A stretch of DNA of 64,000 bases, taken from contig JAWKTN010000005.1 in NCBI GenBank assembly GCA_041399065.1, positions 62,001 through 126,000 on the forward strand, given 5' to 3'. This DNA is from JAGQPD01 sp020426865. Lineage in GTDB: Bacteria; Planctomycetota; Planctomycetia; Pirellulales; Pirellulaceae. The notes beneath the pieces are model-generated. The model worked only from the letters and a program-made list of their open reading frames with translations, made no database searches and was not told the DNA's origin. Both the position numbers and the translations under genes were made by a program. Positions 28,843-36,267 of the stretch are shown here, piece by piece (position 1 is the stretch's first letter; each line of letters opens with the position of its first letter).

Positions 28843-29125
28843 TTAGAGGTTGATGACAATTACGCCGGCCACAATCAACGAGATTCCAACGAGGGCAGCG
28901 GTGACGAGTTTCTGGCCGTAGATTCTCCATCCAAGAATCGTCACGGCAGCAACTCCGATGCCCGACCACATCGCGTAGACAATGGCTAAGTTTAGCATAC
29001 GAACACAAGGCGCAAAGAAGTACAATGGCGAGCACACGCATGCTATTACAACGACGCTGGGCCAAAGTCGAGTGAACGACACGGTCGCGTTGAGCGTTGT
29101 CGTGGCGACGATTTCACAGACAATG
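28843..29125 (-). pseudogene. small multidrug resistance (SMR/EmrE-type) transporter, 5' truncated
   Basis: The minus frame reads IVCEIVATTTLNATVSFTRL, WPSVVVIACV, then LAIVYAMWSGIGVAAVTILG and GQKLVTAALVGISLIVAGV, the typical helices 1-4 of an SMR protein (about 105 residues). Helix 1 lacks its beginning, and the catalytic Glu of EmrE corresponds to the Glu of CEIVATT. There is no proper start codon: upstream DNA belongs to a broken integrase, joined near 29125. Nonfunctional unless started from within. Confidence 0.65.
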
Positions 29126-29641
29126 GACGGTTTCGAGAGCCTGGAATACGGTGACGGGCACGAGTTCTTCGCTGACGCCCCACTTGAAGATCCTTTTGAT
29201 CGCCGCCGTGAGCTGATTCACGTACTTGCGGCAGAGGGGCTTATCGGTTCGGGCATTGCGCCGATCGATGATCCTTTAACGAACGTCTTTCAGCTTCTTG
29301 GGGCTGAAATCGTCGACGTCGATAGCACCGCAAGTTTCGACAAGCGGACTGACGGCAGCCTTGATGCGGTATCGCGCGTCCGAGTTATGGCGGAAGTGGA
29401 CTTCGGCAAACTCGGCGTAACAAGCGACCAATTCAGCGATACTCGTGGCCGTGTCGGACACAATCTCAAGTGGCTGTGCATCCAGTTTGAGGTACTGAGC
29501 GATCAGCTGATGGTACCGCTTCCAACTCGCGGGCGAGTTATGGCGACCGAGGGAGTAATCGCGGCCGCGAATCCGTACGCGAGTTTGGCCAGTTGGCTTA
29601 TGGAGGAGGTAGCCGGGGCTCCGAACTGGTCTGGTTCCCAT
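29126..29641 (-). pseudogene. phage-type integrase, N-terminal remnant with a nonsense codon
   Basis: From ATG 29641 the frame reads a planctomycete-style integrase N-terminus: SPGYLLHKPTGQTRVRIRGR, DYSLGRHNSPASWKRYHQLI. A TAA at 29276-29278 interrupts SPKKLKDVR; the same frame continues with RIIDRRNARTDK, KRIFKWGVSEELVPVTVF before meeting the SMR fragment near 29125. The catalytic domain is gone. Its start lies 131 bp from the partial tRNA copy at 29772, mirroring the 114-bp spacing of the intact integrase at 43.3 kb. It is probably the relic of an earlier element at the same tRNA. Confidence 0.7.
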
Positions 29642-29771
29642 GAGAAATCCCTTTCTAGGTTGGGCGGGAAGCAAAAGTCGTAGTCGACTAGCACATTTAC
29701 TGCGATTCCCGGCCGCACCTTCGAAAGGAAGGGTGTTGCTACGTTCAGCAACCGGCAAGACTCAAGCTTAA

Positions 29772-29814
29772 TCGGGGCGACTGGATTCGAACCAGCGACC
29801 TCTGCGTCCCGAAC
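29772..29814. repeat. att site, partial copy of tRNA-Pro 3' part
   Basis: 43 bp identical to 43463-43505, the 3' part of tRNA-Pro from the anticodon loop to the discriminator. The flanking sequence diverges directly after each copy. This is the distal attachment site of the integrative element. Confidence 0.93.
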
Positions 29815-29897
29815 CAATCGCCTGACGTATTTGCGTCTCTGCTTCGTGCTTCTATGCAGCGTCGATAACGTTGTCGACGCGTCGTAACGTTGCCATT

Positions 29898-29918
29898 GTG
29901 CACCAAGAGGTGGTGCAC
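29898..29918. promoter_or_regulatory. left arm-type repeats (TGGTGCAC, inverted pair)
   Basis: GTGCACCA at 29898 and TGGTGCAC at 29911 lie 84-104 bp inside the left att site. The same 8-mer occurs twice at the right end. The pair could also fold as a small hairpin. Position and repetition fit integrase or excisionase arm sites; binding is inferred. Confidence 0.45.
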
Positions 29919-29996
29919 TGCAAGTGGCTTACCAGGACAGAGATGATTATAATTGCGGCGGAACGAGATGCTCAAAGGTCTTCAAACGGCGATACA

Positions 29997-30482
29997 ATGC
30001 AAGCGAATACGATTTCATCGCGAGGCTCGCAAACGATTTGGCTTTGGGTGGTGGGCGTCGCCCTCATCATTTTGTACGCCATTGGACAAACTCCAAATGA
30101 AGAAACAAAATGGGAACCCCCTCCAGATCGACGATGGTCGGATGAATACAAAGTGAGACCAAAGTACGATCGCGTCTTTGCAGTCTTCCAGATCGCCTCC
30201 AACTACGGTGGTGCGTCGAGATTTCCTGAGAGTGATATACTAGTGATCTGCCGAGAAGGCGGAAAGGGCACTTTCTTGGCATTCTTTGAAAGAACACCTG
30301 ATCGGTTACTGTTTCGTGGCCACATGCCCATAAACTCACAGTGGTTAGAAGGACAGCCTTTTCTAGAAAGATTCAGCCCAGACAACTTTCGACTTGTCTC
30401 AGACGGATTGCTCTACTACGAGAAAGGCGGACCGATTTCGTTGTACACACCTTGCAGCCACGATGTTCTTCGTAACTGGTGA
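29997..30482 (+). CDS. unknown single-pass membrane protein
   Basis: The product has 161 residues from ATG 29997, the first start that places the membrane helix (IWLWVVGVALIILYAIG) near the N-terminus. The remainder is hydrophilic and acidic, ending LYTPCSHDVLRNW. No family recognised. First gene inside the left end of the element. The ribosome site is weak, and upstream in-frame starts at 29871 and 29943 exist. Confidence 0.45.
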   Translation: MQANTISSRGSQTIWLWVVGVALIILYAIGQTPNEETKWEPPPDRRWSDEYKVRPKYDRVFAVFQIASNYGGASRFPESDILVICREGGKGTFLAFFERTPDRLLFRGHMPINSQWLEGQPFLERFSPDNFRLVSDGLLYYEKGGPISLYTPCSHDVLRNW

Positions 30483-30492
30483 CACATCGACG

Positions 30493-30756
30493 TTAAATGC
30501 GAAAACGCAAATAAGCGCCTCGCCAATTAATTGGCTTATCGAACTCCTTGGCATACCGCTCGTCCTTGGAAGCCTCAGCGACCATTTTGTCAATTCGTTC
30601 GACTGTGATCTCACTGCCGCACTGAGGACACTTGCGGCGCTTCTGAGTGATCCGTGATCGGATCGGCACGAATGCCCCACACGTGCAATGGTATGGGAAT
30701 GCATTGCCGATATAGCGGCGAGCCTGTTCAAGGAATGAGGCGTTGGGCGGGGTCAT
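30493..30756 (-). CDS. small zinc-ribbon protein
   Basis: The product has 87 residues. Two ligand pairs, HCTCG and CPQCG, separated by about 18 residues (FVPIRSRITQKRRK) make a compact zinc ribbon. The C-terminal half is charged. It is the last of three short genes on the minus strand (31262 to 30493). A nucleic-acid or protein-binding role is plausible; no family recognised. Confidence 0.55.
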   Translation of the reverse strand: MTPPNASFLEQARRYIGNAFPYHCTCGAFVPIRSRITQKRRKCPQCGSEITVERIDKMVAEASKDERYAKEFDKPINWRGAYLRFRI

Positions 30757-30777
30757 AGTCGCAATTCGAGTTCAATG

Positions 30778-31014
30778 CTACATGTTGTCAAGAATCTCAT
30801 CAACTAGCGAGGATGCGGCGACATTCTGGAATATCACCAACTGAATGACAGGTTTTCCTTTTTGGCAAATTACCCCATCCATTGGAACGACGTAAGCAAT
30901 TTTTTCACCTTTAATCTTGCTTCGAATTCATCCAACCGTTGGTAGGGCAATTGCACCGCAGCGTTGCCATACTCCGTCGCGAATGATCTTACGGTCCCCA
31001 TCCTCGTGCTTCAT
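30778..31014 (-). pseudogene. small gene with one in-frame stop
   Basis: A 79-codon frame from ATG 31014 to TAG 30778, interrupted by TGA after ALPTVG. The sequence before (DRKIIRDGVWQRCG) and after (KGEKIAYVVPMDGVICQKGK, VIQLVIFQNVAASS) reads like one beta-rich small protein. TGG to TGA would explain the break. It fits neatly between two minus-strand neighbours, 8 bp from the upstream one. Either a young pseudogene or a chance frame. Confidence 0.35.
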
Positions 31015-31022
31015 AATGGCAC

Positions 31023-31262
31023 CTACCAATCTTCCAGCACTAACTCGAAATCCGTTTCCGCAATCGGCTCATCGAACTGGACCTCGTACAACTCGATGAC
31101 TCCCTCACTCCAAATGGCTCCCACTGATCTAAAACAACATCCGTTTGTGTTCAATGCCGCCGACACTTTTGCATGGTCTTTCTTGAGCACAAACAACGAC
31201 TTTATGTTAAAGTTATCGTCACGAAAAATCTTGAACCGTGTGTTATCGTAACTGTCGCGCAT
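31023..31262 (-). CDS. unknown small protein
   Basis: The product has 79 residues from ATG 31262, which has GGAG 8 bp upstream; a TTG start at 31334 would add 24 residues. It is mixed charged and aromatic (FKIFRDDNFNIKSLFVLKKD, then an acidic end FDEPIAETDFELVLEDW). No family recognised. Likely first gene of a short minus-strand operon with 31014 and 30756. Confidence 0.45.
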   Translation of the reverse strand: MRDSYDNTRFKIFRDDNFNIKSLFVLKKDHAKVSAALNTNGCCFRSVGAIWSEGVIELYEVQFDEPIAETDFELVLEDW

Positions 31263-31390
31263 CTCATCAACTCCGCCAAACCGAATCTGCACCCAAGACA
31301 CAGGGATTTTATGCGATTGACATGGCCGAGTCAAATCACCTACAACAAAGCGGCCATCGACGACTATCTGTACGCTAGTTGGGAGGCGTG

Positions 31391-31645
31391 ATGAAGAGCT
31401 TTATGTTATTTGTGATTGGGGGATGTCTAATCATCGCCGCAGTAGTGCTCGAAAATGACTGCCAACGCAAAGAGACGGCTCAACGCAATCTCAACACAGC
31501 CCTTGCCAGCTATAGTGGGCAACCGGATGACCAAATTGTGGAACCCAAAGATCGGCTCCCCGTTTATGTCCTTGGCGCAGTTGGCGGTATGTTCATACTG
31601 GGTGGAATCCTAGCTATCGACGGAACAGACAAGCGTGTCAAATAA
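31391..31645 (+). CDS. small two-helix membrane protein
   Basis: The product has 84 residues from ATG 31391, preceded by GGGAGG. Helix 1 is FMLFVIGGCLIIAAVVL at the N-terminus; helix 2 is VYVLGAVGGMFILGGILAI near the end. A polar loop of about 35 residues lies between. No family recognised; size and layout would fit a small membrane-active protein, but there is no direct evidence. About 290 bp after it hold no convincing gene. Confidence 0.5.
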   Translation: MKSFMLFVIGGCLIIAAVVLENDCQRKETAQRNLNTALASYSGQPDDQIVEPKDRLPVYVLGAVGGMFILGGILAIDGTDKRVK

Positions 31646-31938
31646 TGAAAGTCCGTCCACCCCTTGGGTAATCGACGCGTACAGAGTGTGGCGACTGCTG
31701 GGCGGCCGCATGGGGGAGCTGGCTGTTACATAGTGTACAACAGCTACGTTCCCGACCGGAATCTGACCCACCCTGTGTTGCTGTGACATGTCGGTGTCTC
31801 TGCTGCGACGGTGCAATCGTTGTGATCGGCTGAGAAATGATCAAAAAGTGCAAGGAAAACAGTCGAGAGGCATGGTTGTGTCATGCATAATTTAGGTGAG
31901 TCGCTAGTCTTCTCTCACTCATCTCGGAGACACAAGCA

Positions 31939-32205
31939 ATGCAATTTCATACTTTCATGTTGCAACACGCGGAACAAACAGGCAAGCTCATCGGATATCG
32001 TGGAGGCGACAGTGAGACAGAGTTCATCGTCTGGCTCACCCTCGCACAACAATGGTCGGACGATCTCGACATGGTCGAGGCGACGGGACGACTGGTCAAC
32101 ATCATTCGACAATTCACGCCCCTGATCGGGGCAGTCTGCGAGGCCTATCCAGAGCTGGACTGGGGCGCGAAAGAGGCGATCTTCCGTGAGCTTGTGGCTG
32201 CTTAG
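31939..32205 (+). CDS. unknown small protein
   Basis: The product has 88 residues, helical and acidic: HTFMLQHAEQTGKLIGYRGG, EFIVWLTLAQQWSDDLDM, ending WGAKEAIFRELVAA. CGGAG precedes the ATG by about 9 bp. A strong hairpin lies 28 bp downstream. No family recognised. Confidence 0.5.
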   Translation: MQFHTFMLQHAEQTGKLIGYRGGDSETEFIVWLTLAQQWSDDLDMVEATGRLVNIIRQFTPLIGAVCEAYPELDWGAKEAIFRELVAA

Positions 32206-32232
32206 GGAGTGACCAAGGTGAGAGCACCGTAG

Positions 32233-32260
32233 GATCGAGCACTCAGTCCGGTGCTCGATC
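32233..32260. terminator. hairpin between convergent genes
   Basis: GATCGAGCAC at 32233 pairs perfectly with GTGCTCGATC ending at 32260 around an 8-base loop. It sits between the 31939 gene (+) and the resolvase end (-). There is no T tract, so termination is an inference from position. Confidence 0.5.
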
Positions 32261-32279
32261 TCAGCGTGCGAGCACCGAT

Positions 32280-32867
32280 CTACGCCATACCAAGGATGCT
32301 ATACACAGTCGGCCTCGACAGCCCAGTCGCACGAGCCATGGCCGACTTCGTCGCACCCTCACGGGCCATCTGCTGGACGATGGCGATCTGCTCGTCAGTG
32401 ACTTTGTTGCGGGTGCCTTTCGGGCGTCCGCCCCATGTTTGGCCTCGCTCACGTGCTTTGGCCTGTCCGAGGCGGATTCTTTCGCCTCTGACCTCATTTT
32501 CATACTGAGCCACAGAGGCTAGAACGTGAGCCATCAGACGCCCTGCGGCTGTAGACAGGTCGAGTCCATCACGCAGGCTAACGAGCGTCACGCCACGACT
32601 GAGCCAGTCCTGAAAAAGCGTGCTCAGACCGCTCGCTGTGCGCCCTAAACGATCCAATCGCCAGCACACGACGCGTTTGACCTTGCCTAGGGCGATGTCT
32701 GCGATGAGACGGTCCCAGCCCGGACGGCTCATCGTGCGACCGCTGGCCTTGTCTCGATACCAGATGACTTCACAGTCCTGCGACTGAGCCCATCGCTTGA
32801 GATCGGCCTCCTGGGATCGGAGGTCTTGGGATGTCGAGCTAACGCGTACGTAGATGGCAGTTGTCAT
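32280..32867 (-). CDS. resolvase/invertase-type serine recombinase
   Basis: The product has 195 residues from ATG 32867, with GGGAG 6 bp upstream. The catalytic domain has the nucleophile in AIYVRVSSTSQD, then IADIALGKVKRVVCWRLDRL with GRTASGL, and the E helix LMAHVLASVAQYENEVRGER. The C-terminal helix-turn-helix is AREGATKSAMARATGLSRPT. Length and order fit small resolvases. In this element it could resolve multimers, invert a segment, or have come from a transposon. No inverted res-like pair is obvious beside it. Confidence 0.9.
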   Translation of the reverse strand: MTTAIYVRVSSTSQDLRSQEADLKRWAQSQDCEVIWYRDKASGRTMSRPGWDRLIADIALGKVKRVVCWRLDRLGRTASGLSTLFQDWLSRGVTLVSLRDGLDLSTAAGRLMAHVLASVAQYENEVRGERIRLGQAKARERGQTWGGRPKGTRNKVTDEQIAIVQQMAREGATKSAMARATGLSRPTVYSILGMA

Positions 32868-33096
32868 GTGGTTCTCCCTACTCAAGGATGCCACACACAC
32901 GGCATCTGTCAAGTTTGGTTTATAAAATTCGCCTACACCGAAATGGGGTGTCGGACACGTGGTATTCCCCGGGGTTTTCGGGGGTGGGTTTTCGGATATT
33001 GAAACTTTACACATCCGGGCGCGCGGCTGCCGTGGCATCGTCGGCGGTCGTGGCGGGGTGGCCGTGTGCCCGGTGCATCAATGGGAGGGACTGACT

Positions 33097-33567
33097 ATGT
33101 CGCGTAGAGGGCAGACGCCCCGTACCAGCGTGCTGGTCTATCAGCATGTGCCGAGTGGCTCACATCTGCTGCTCGCCTCTGCGGCCCCTGAGGACGCTGT
33201 AGAGCGTCTCAGGCGGCTCGATGGGCTCTGGGCGGCGTGGTGGGGCAAGATGCGTCAGGAGGCCCGCCTGGACGGCCTAGGACGGTCTCAGGCCCTGTCG
33301 GTCGCCGGATGGCTGCGTCGGTCGCTGGACCGGGTGGTGTGGCCTGGACTAGGGTGGGGGCTCAGGCTGGTTGGGCCGGACGGGGTGGAGCTGTCTCGAC
33401 ACGATGGGTGGGCGTCGGCGGCCCGGGCAGTCGGGCTCGACCGTCGACGACCGTGGGCGTCGATGGTGCGCGGGTTGCCGATTGTGCCGGGTGTATGGGT
33501 CGTGTCAGGGTACGATGGCAGCGATTATGCGGCCTGCGACGCGGTAGCGTCGGAGCCTCAACTCTAA
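33097..33567 (+). CDS. unknown GC-rich gene
   Basis: The product has 156 residues from ATG 33097 after GGGAGGGA. It is Arg- and Trp-rich (LDGLWAAWWGKMRQE, ARAVGLDRRRPWASMVRGLP). The local DNA is clearly richer in G than the rest of the element (many GGGTGG tracts), suggesting separate origin. The middle hints at a nuclease or DNA-binding small domain (LSRHDGWASAARAVG resembles an AP2/HNH-linked segment), but I cannot name a family. Confidence 0.5.
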   Translation: MSRRGQTPRTSVLVYQHVPSGSHLLLASAAPEDAVERLRRLDGLWAAWWGKMRQEARLDGLGRSQALSVAGWLRRSLDRVVWPGLGWGLRLVGPDGVELSRHDGWASAARAVGLDRRRPWASMVRGLPIVPGVWVVSGYDGSDYAACDAVASEPQL

Positions 33568-33670
33568 CCGCGCGTGCGTGCGCGGACCCATGGATTGAGA
33601 CAACGCGTCGTGACGCCAAGGGGGCGCACACGTGCGTATTTGCAGAAGCAATACGGATGGCACGCGTGCG

Positions 33671-34021
33671 TCATGCGGATAGGTGGCACTCGTTTTGAGA
33701 CACAATGTAGACGTGCGGGCGGATCGCTGCCGCGATTTGACGCCGACGTTCAACGACTTCGTCGACTTTTTCAGCGATGAGGTAGAAGAAGTAGAGTGCC
33801 ATCATGATCGCAAAGCAAACGCCATATACCGGATAAAGGGACTCCAGTTGCCACGAGAAAACCCGCTTCATGATGCAGATTTTGACTGGCAACCACGTGA
33901 AGACGCACAACGTCATCCATCGCTGGTTGCGTGTCAACTGTTGGCCGAATAGGTCAGTTGCTGCACCGACGACGAAAGGAATCGTGGCTAAGATCGGTAG
34001 GAATTTGAGGAAATTGATCAT
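33671..34021 (-). CDS. small membrane protein, end of SLATT operon
   Basis: The product has 116 residues from ATG 34021. Hydrophobic stretches lie at residues of about 3-22 (FLKFLPILATIPFVVGAATD) and 60-85 (VYGVCFAIMMALYFFYLIAE), with a basic loop between. The C-terminal third is polar (KVDEVVERRRQIAAAIRP). No family recognised. About 90 bp separate it from the gene upstream, so it may be the last member of the operon starting at 35152. Confidence 0.5.
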   Translation of the reverse strand: MINFLKFLPILATIPFVVGAATDLFGQQLTRNQRWMTLCVFTWLPVKICIMKRVFSWQLESLYPVYGVCFAIMMALYFFYLIAEKVDEVVERRRQIAAAIRPHVYIVSQNECHLSA

Positions 34022-34110
34022 TGTTAGGCCCAATCAACGAGGTGAGTATCTCTGCTAGATAGCCTAGGCCATGACAAGACAATGTCAAATCGGCATGGCG
34101 ACTGAAGGTT

Positions 34111-34332
34111 TTATGGCCGCTCAAATTCAACCTTCTTCCACCAGTCCTCCGCTGCATTCATAGCGGCGATGATCTCTCGCTTGTCGTCCGAGGGAAACGC
34201 AAATTTATGTGGCTCACCATCGCAGAACTCGAAGACAACTAATGATGGGTTGTTGGGCGACCGGGACTTAACCCTAATGATGCTCTTCCCTTCCGAAATC
34301 AGTCGCCGCATCTCTTCAATAATTGGGTTCAT
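34111..34332 (-). CDS. unknown small protein in SLATT operon
   Basis: The product has 73 residues from ATG 34332, with GAGGTAAG upstream. It starts with a helical segment (IIEEMRRLISEGKSIIRVKS), then a beta-like part (SLVVFEFCDGEPHKFAFP) and ends WKKVEFERP. Only 7 bp separate it from the upstream gene, so it is translated from the same message. No family recognised. Confidence 0.5.
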   Translation of the reverse strand: MNPIIEEMRRLISEGKSIIRVKSRSPNNPSLVVFEFCDGEPHKFAFPSDDKREIIAAMNAAEDWWKKVEFERP

Positions 34333-34339
34333 TTTTTTC

Positions 34340-34555
34340 TTACCTCGCACCACCACAGCATGGACATGTCGACGTACTGTCTGTGATCGGCCCCGTGGGG
34401 ACCCTTCCAGACGCACGATACGATTCTCTTAGCGATGCTTTCTTTCTTAGGTCGAATTCGTTCTCATACTCACGAATTTTTTCGAGAACGTCGCGGCGGG
34501 CATCTTCCGATAACTCGAAATATCCCCTCAAAACAAGGGCGGCCTGTTTTGTCAT
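34340..34555 (-). CDS. tiny partner of the SLATT protein, Cys-rich tail
   Basis: The product has 71 residues. The helical N-terminal half (ELSEDARRDVLEKIREYENE) is followed by an Arg/Ser linker and the tail TSTCPCCGGAR. Its ATG follows the SLATT stop with no gap (TAAATG), with GGAG inside the upstream gene, so the pair is tightly coupled and probably produced in a fixed ratio. A regulator, antitoxin-like partner or second subunit are all possible. No family recognised. Confidence 0.6.
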   Translation of the reverse strand: MTKQAALVLRGYFELSEDARRDVLEKIREYENEFDLRKKASLRESYRASGRVPTGPITDSTSTCPCCGGAR

Positions 34556-35152
34556 TTAGATACTCCATACTTTGAAATTACCACACACGTCACATTCACT
34601 CGGATTCAAGGATGTCGGCACTTTTCCGCACGCGGCACACTTATGCTGGTAATGTCGCAATGCGAGTCGATGTCCCCTACGCTTCTCGTCCTCGGTTATT
34701 TGCTGTTTTTCATCGCCATCGGACCGTTGATTGTTTTCCGCTGAAAGCACTTGAAAGATCAGTTCTGCGTCGTGATCCTGCGAGGGAGGGCTTTCCATCA
34801 GCTCTCGGAATCGATCACTCAATCTGCGGTTACTTGACATTGATTCCTTTGCATAAGCGAATACGTCCTCCCATTTGGCCGTCATCGCTATAGCACTCAT
34901 CACGCCCTGGACGGTTGCTAAAATGCCCGCAACAGTTAGGAAATAGGGAACCAGCTTAGAATCTACCCCCAGAGTAGTCACAACACCGGCGACAGCTGCG
35001 GGGACAGCTAGACCAAGCGATTGCAATAAGAAAAGGCGTCGGCCCAGCACCTTAGCACGATGATCAAAGATCGAATAGGTGCCCCAGCAGTGAATCATCT
35101 CCTCGACACATTTCTGGCGACGAAACTCTTGCCGATCTTTGTGCTCTTGCAT
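34556..35152 (-). CDS. SLATT-like two-TM protein with CxxCx(11)CxxC tail
   Basis: The product has 198 residues. A basic N-terminal helix leads to two membrane helices at about 42-60 (LLQSLGLAVPAAVAGVVTTL) and 68-90 (VPYFLTVAGILATVQGVMSA), then a long helical stretch and a zinc-type end: C172-x2-C175, eleven residues, C187-x2-C190. The two-TM-plus-helix layout is that of SLATT proteins, predicted pore-forming effectors in nucleotide-activated conflict systems. The exact CxxCx(11)CxxC pattern is the hallmark of a mobile-element-borne SLATT subgroup. It heads a minus-strand operon of up to four genes. No nucleotide-cyclase sensor is adjacent. Defence or exclusion is inferred. Confidence 0.7.
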   Translation of the reverse strand: MQEHKDRQEFRRQKCVEEMIHCWGTYSIFDHRAKVLGRRLFLLQSLGLAVPAAVAGVVTTLGVDSKLVPYFLTVAGILATVQGVMSAIAMTAKWEDVFAYAKESMSSNRRLSDRFRELMESPPSQDHDAELIFQVLSAENNQRSDGDEKQQITEDEKRRGHRLALRHYQHKCAACGKVPTSLNPSECDVCGNFKVWSI

Positions 35153-35324
35153 TGTCCAACGACGTCCTTGACCTTGACAGTTTGATGCATGGATTGTACC
35201 CGTGAAATCTCAGACCGTCAAACGCATGTCATGTCGGCATGGCGTTGCTGCCACCACGGTGTGTTAATGGTTAAGCATTGTTAACGATGATTCTACCAGT
35301 TTGGTGACACACAACACCACCCGA

Positions 35325-35600
35325 CCATGAGCAAATAATTTGCTCATGGCCTCAGGATTTGCTCATACGACGTAAGTCCTTGTTTTACAAGGGTTTACGT
35401 CGCTTGCCATGAGCAAATCGAAAGTTAAGGGCAAGAACAACAGTTCTACACACTATTTAGATTTCTAGATTGCGTCAGAATCAATATAAATAGATTAACA
35501 ATCGTATTTGCTCATACAAATCGCCATAAACCCTTGTAAAACAAGGACTTACGACGTATGAGCAAATCTGTCGGACCATGAGCAAATAATTTGCTCATGG
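35325..35600. other. symmetric palindrome array, candidate replication origin
   Basis: Four dyads surround an AT-rich core. A 25-bp palindrome (CCATGAGCAAAT, one base, then its complement) lies at 35325-35349 and again at 35576-35600. Two 62-bp hairpins lie at 35357-35418 and 35506-35567; each begins ATTTGCTCAT, ends ATGAGCAAAT and has an inner stem CCTTGT/ACAAGG. The left hairpin has an extra perfect stem CGACGTAA/TTACGTCG. The two hairpins are inverted relative to each other around 87 bp rich in A and T (35419-35505). ATGAGCAAAT thus occurs eight times. It stands upstream of the helicase genes and between divergent operons. An origin, or a regulator site for both operons, is inferred. Confidence 0.7.
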
Positions 35601-35793
35601 TACGCGACGGGGAATTGTCACATTCTGCTGCCCAGGCCGATTTTGCTGGTCCGATTTGGCGACTCGATACGTCTATTGTACAGACCTGATGGGCCTTTCT
35701 GGCCGGAACCGGGCGACCGATGCAAAGGATTCGCCCCTGAGTGGTGTTAGCTCTTATAGCACCGAATCCTACCCCCAACCTCCGAGACCCCAA

Positions 35794-36267
35794 ATGGATC
35801 GATCAGAGATCTTCATGGATGCGCTCAACGCATCCGCGCACAAGCTCCTGCGCCAGCACGGCTACCGTGACCACCTGCGGGGCGAGCACCCTCTACACGA
35901 CGAAGTCGTCTCCCGCGCGACGGCAAAATACCAGCTCTTGCCCACCGTGCGGAACATCCCAGCCTACGCGAAGAGATGTGTCCATTCTGCCTACGTCGAC
36001 TACATGCGGTCGACACGGGGCGCCCGGCTCGAATACCACTCGGAGTCGAGTGATCACGCCCATTATCCGCACGCCGAGCATGAACAGTTCCTGATCGACA
36101 TCCAGCTGTCGCTCTCTGAGCTGGATCGGAGGATTTTTCGGACGATGCTCGAAAATCCCGGCTCATTATCCAGCGTGACATCGTCTGTACAGCGGGTACT
36201 AGGACTGTCGAGGCGTGAGGCGCGGAGCCGGATTGAGCACATCATCAGAATCATCGAGGGCAAATGA
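35794..36267 (+). CDS. sigma-70-like protein
   Basis: The product has 157 residues from ATG 35794. The middle resembles sigma region 2 (VRNIPAYAKRCVHSAYVDYM, then RSTRGAR). The end resembles region 4 (LSLSELDRRIFRTMLENPGS, then VQRVLGLSRREARSRIEHII, a likely helix-turn-helix). It is about 40 residues shorter than ECF factors. The start is not fixed: no strong ribosome site precedes it, and the frame extends to 35656. TGA is followed directly by the next ATG. It probably directs transcription of element genes or acts at the adjacent palindromes. Confidence 0.55.
   Translation: MDRSEIFMDALNASAHKLLRQHGYRDHLRGEHPLHDEVVSRATAKYQLLPTVRNIPAYAKRCVHSAYVDYMRSTRGARLEYHSESSDHAHYPHAEHEQFLIDIQLSLSELDRRIFRTMLENPGSLSSVTSSVQRVLGLSRREARSRIEHIIRIIEGK

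Noticed and set aside
28982..29683. 233-codon plus-strand open frame
   Set aside because: It lies antisense to a recognisable broken integrase and an SMR fragment, whose minus-strand reading shows clear family motifs; the plus product has none.
29772..29814. a second tRNA-Pro gene
   Set aside because: Only the 3' 43 bp are present; the acceptor 5' strand, D arm and half of the anticodon arm are missing, so it is an att copy.
31635..31733. 32-codon GTG-started frame overlapping the end of the 31391 gene
   Set aside because: No ribosome site and too short to judge.
35512..35793. 93-codon minus-strand open frame through the palindrome array
   Set aside because: It is antisense to the start of the sigma-like gene and ends within the hairpin; only the KSLFYKGLWRFV end is notable and is treated as a motif.
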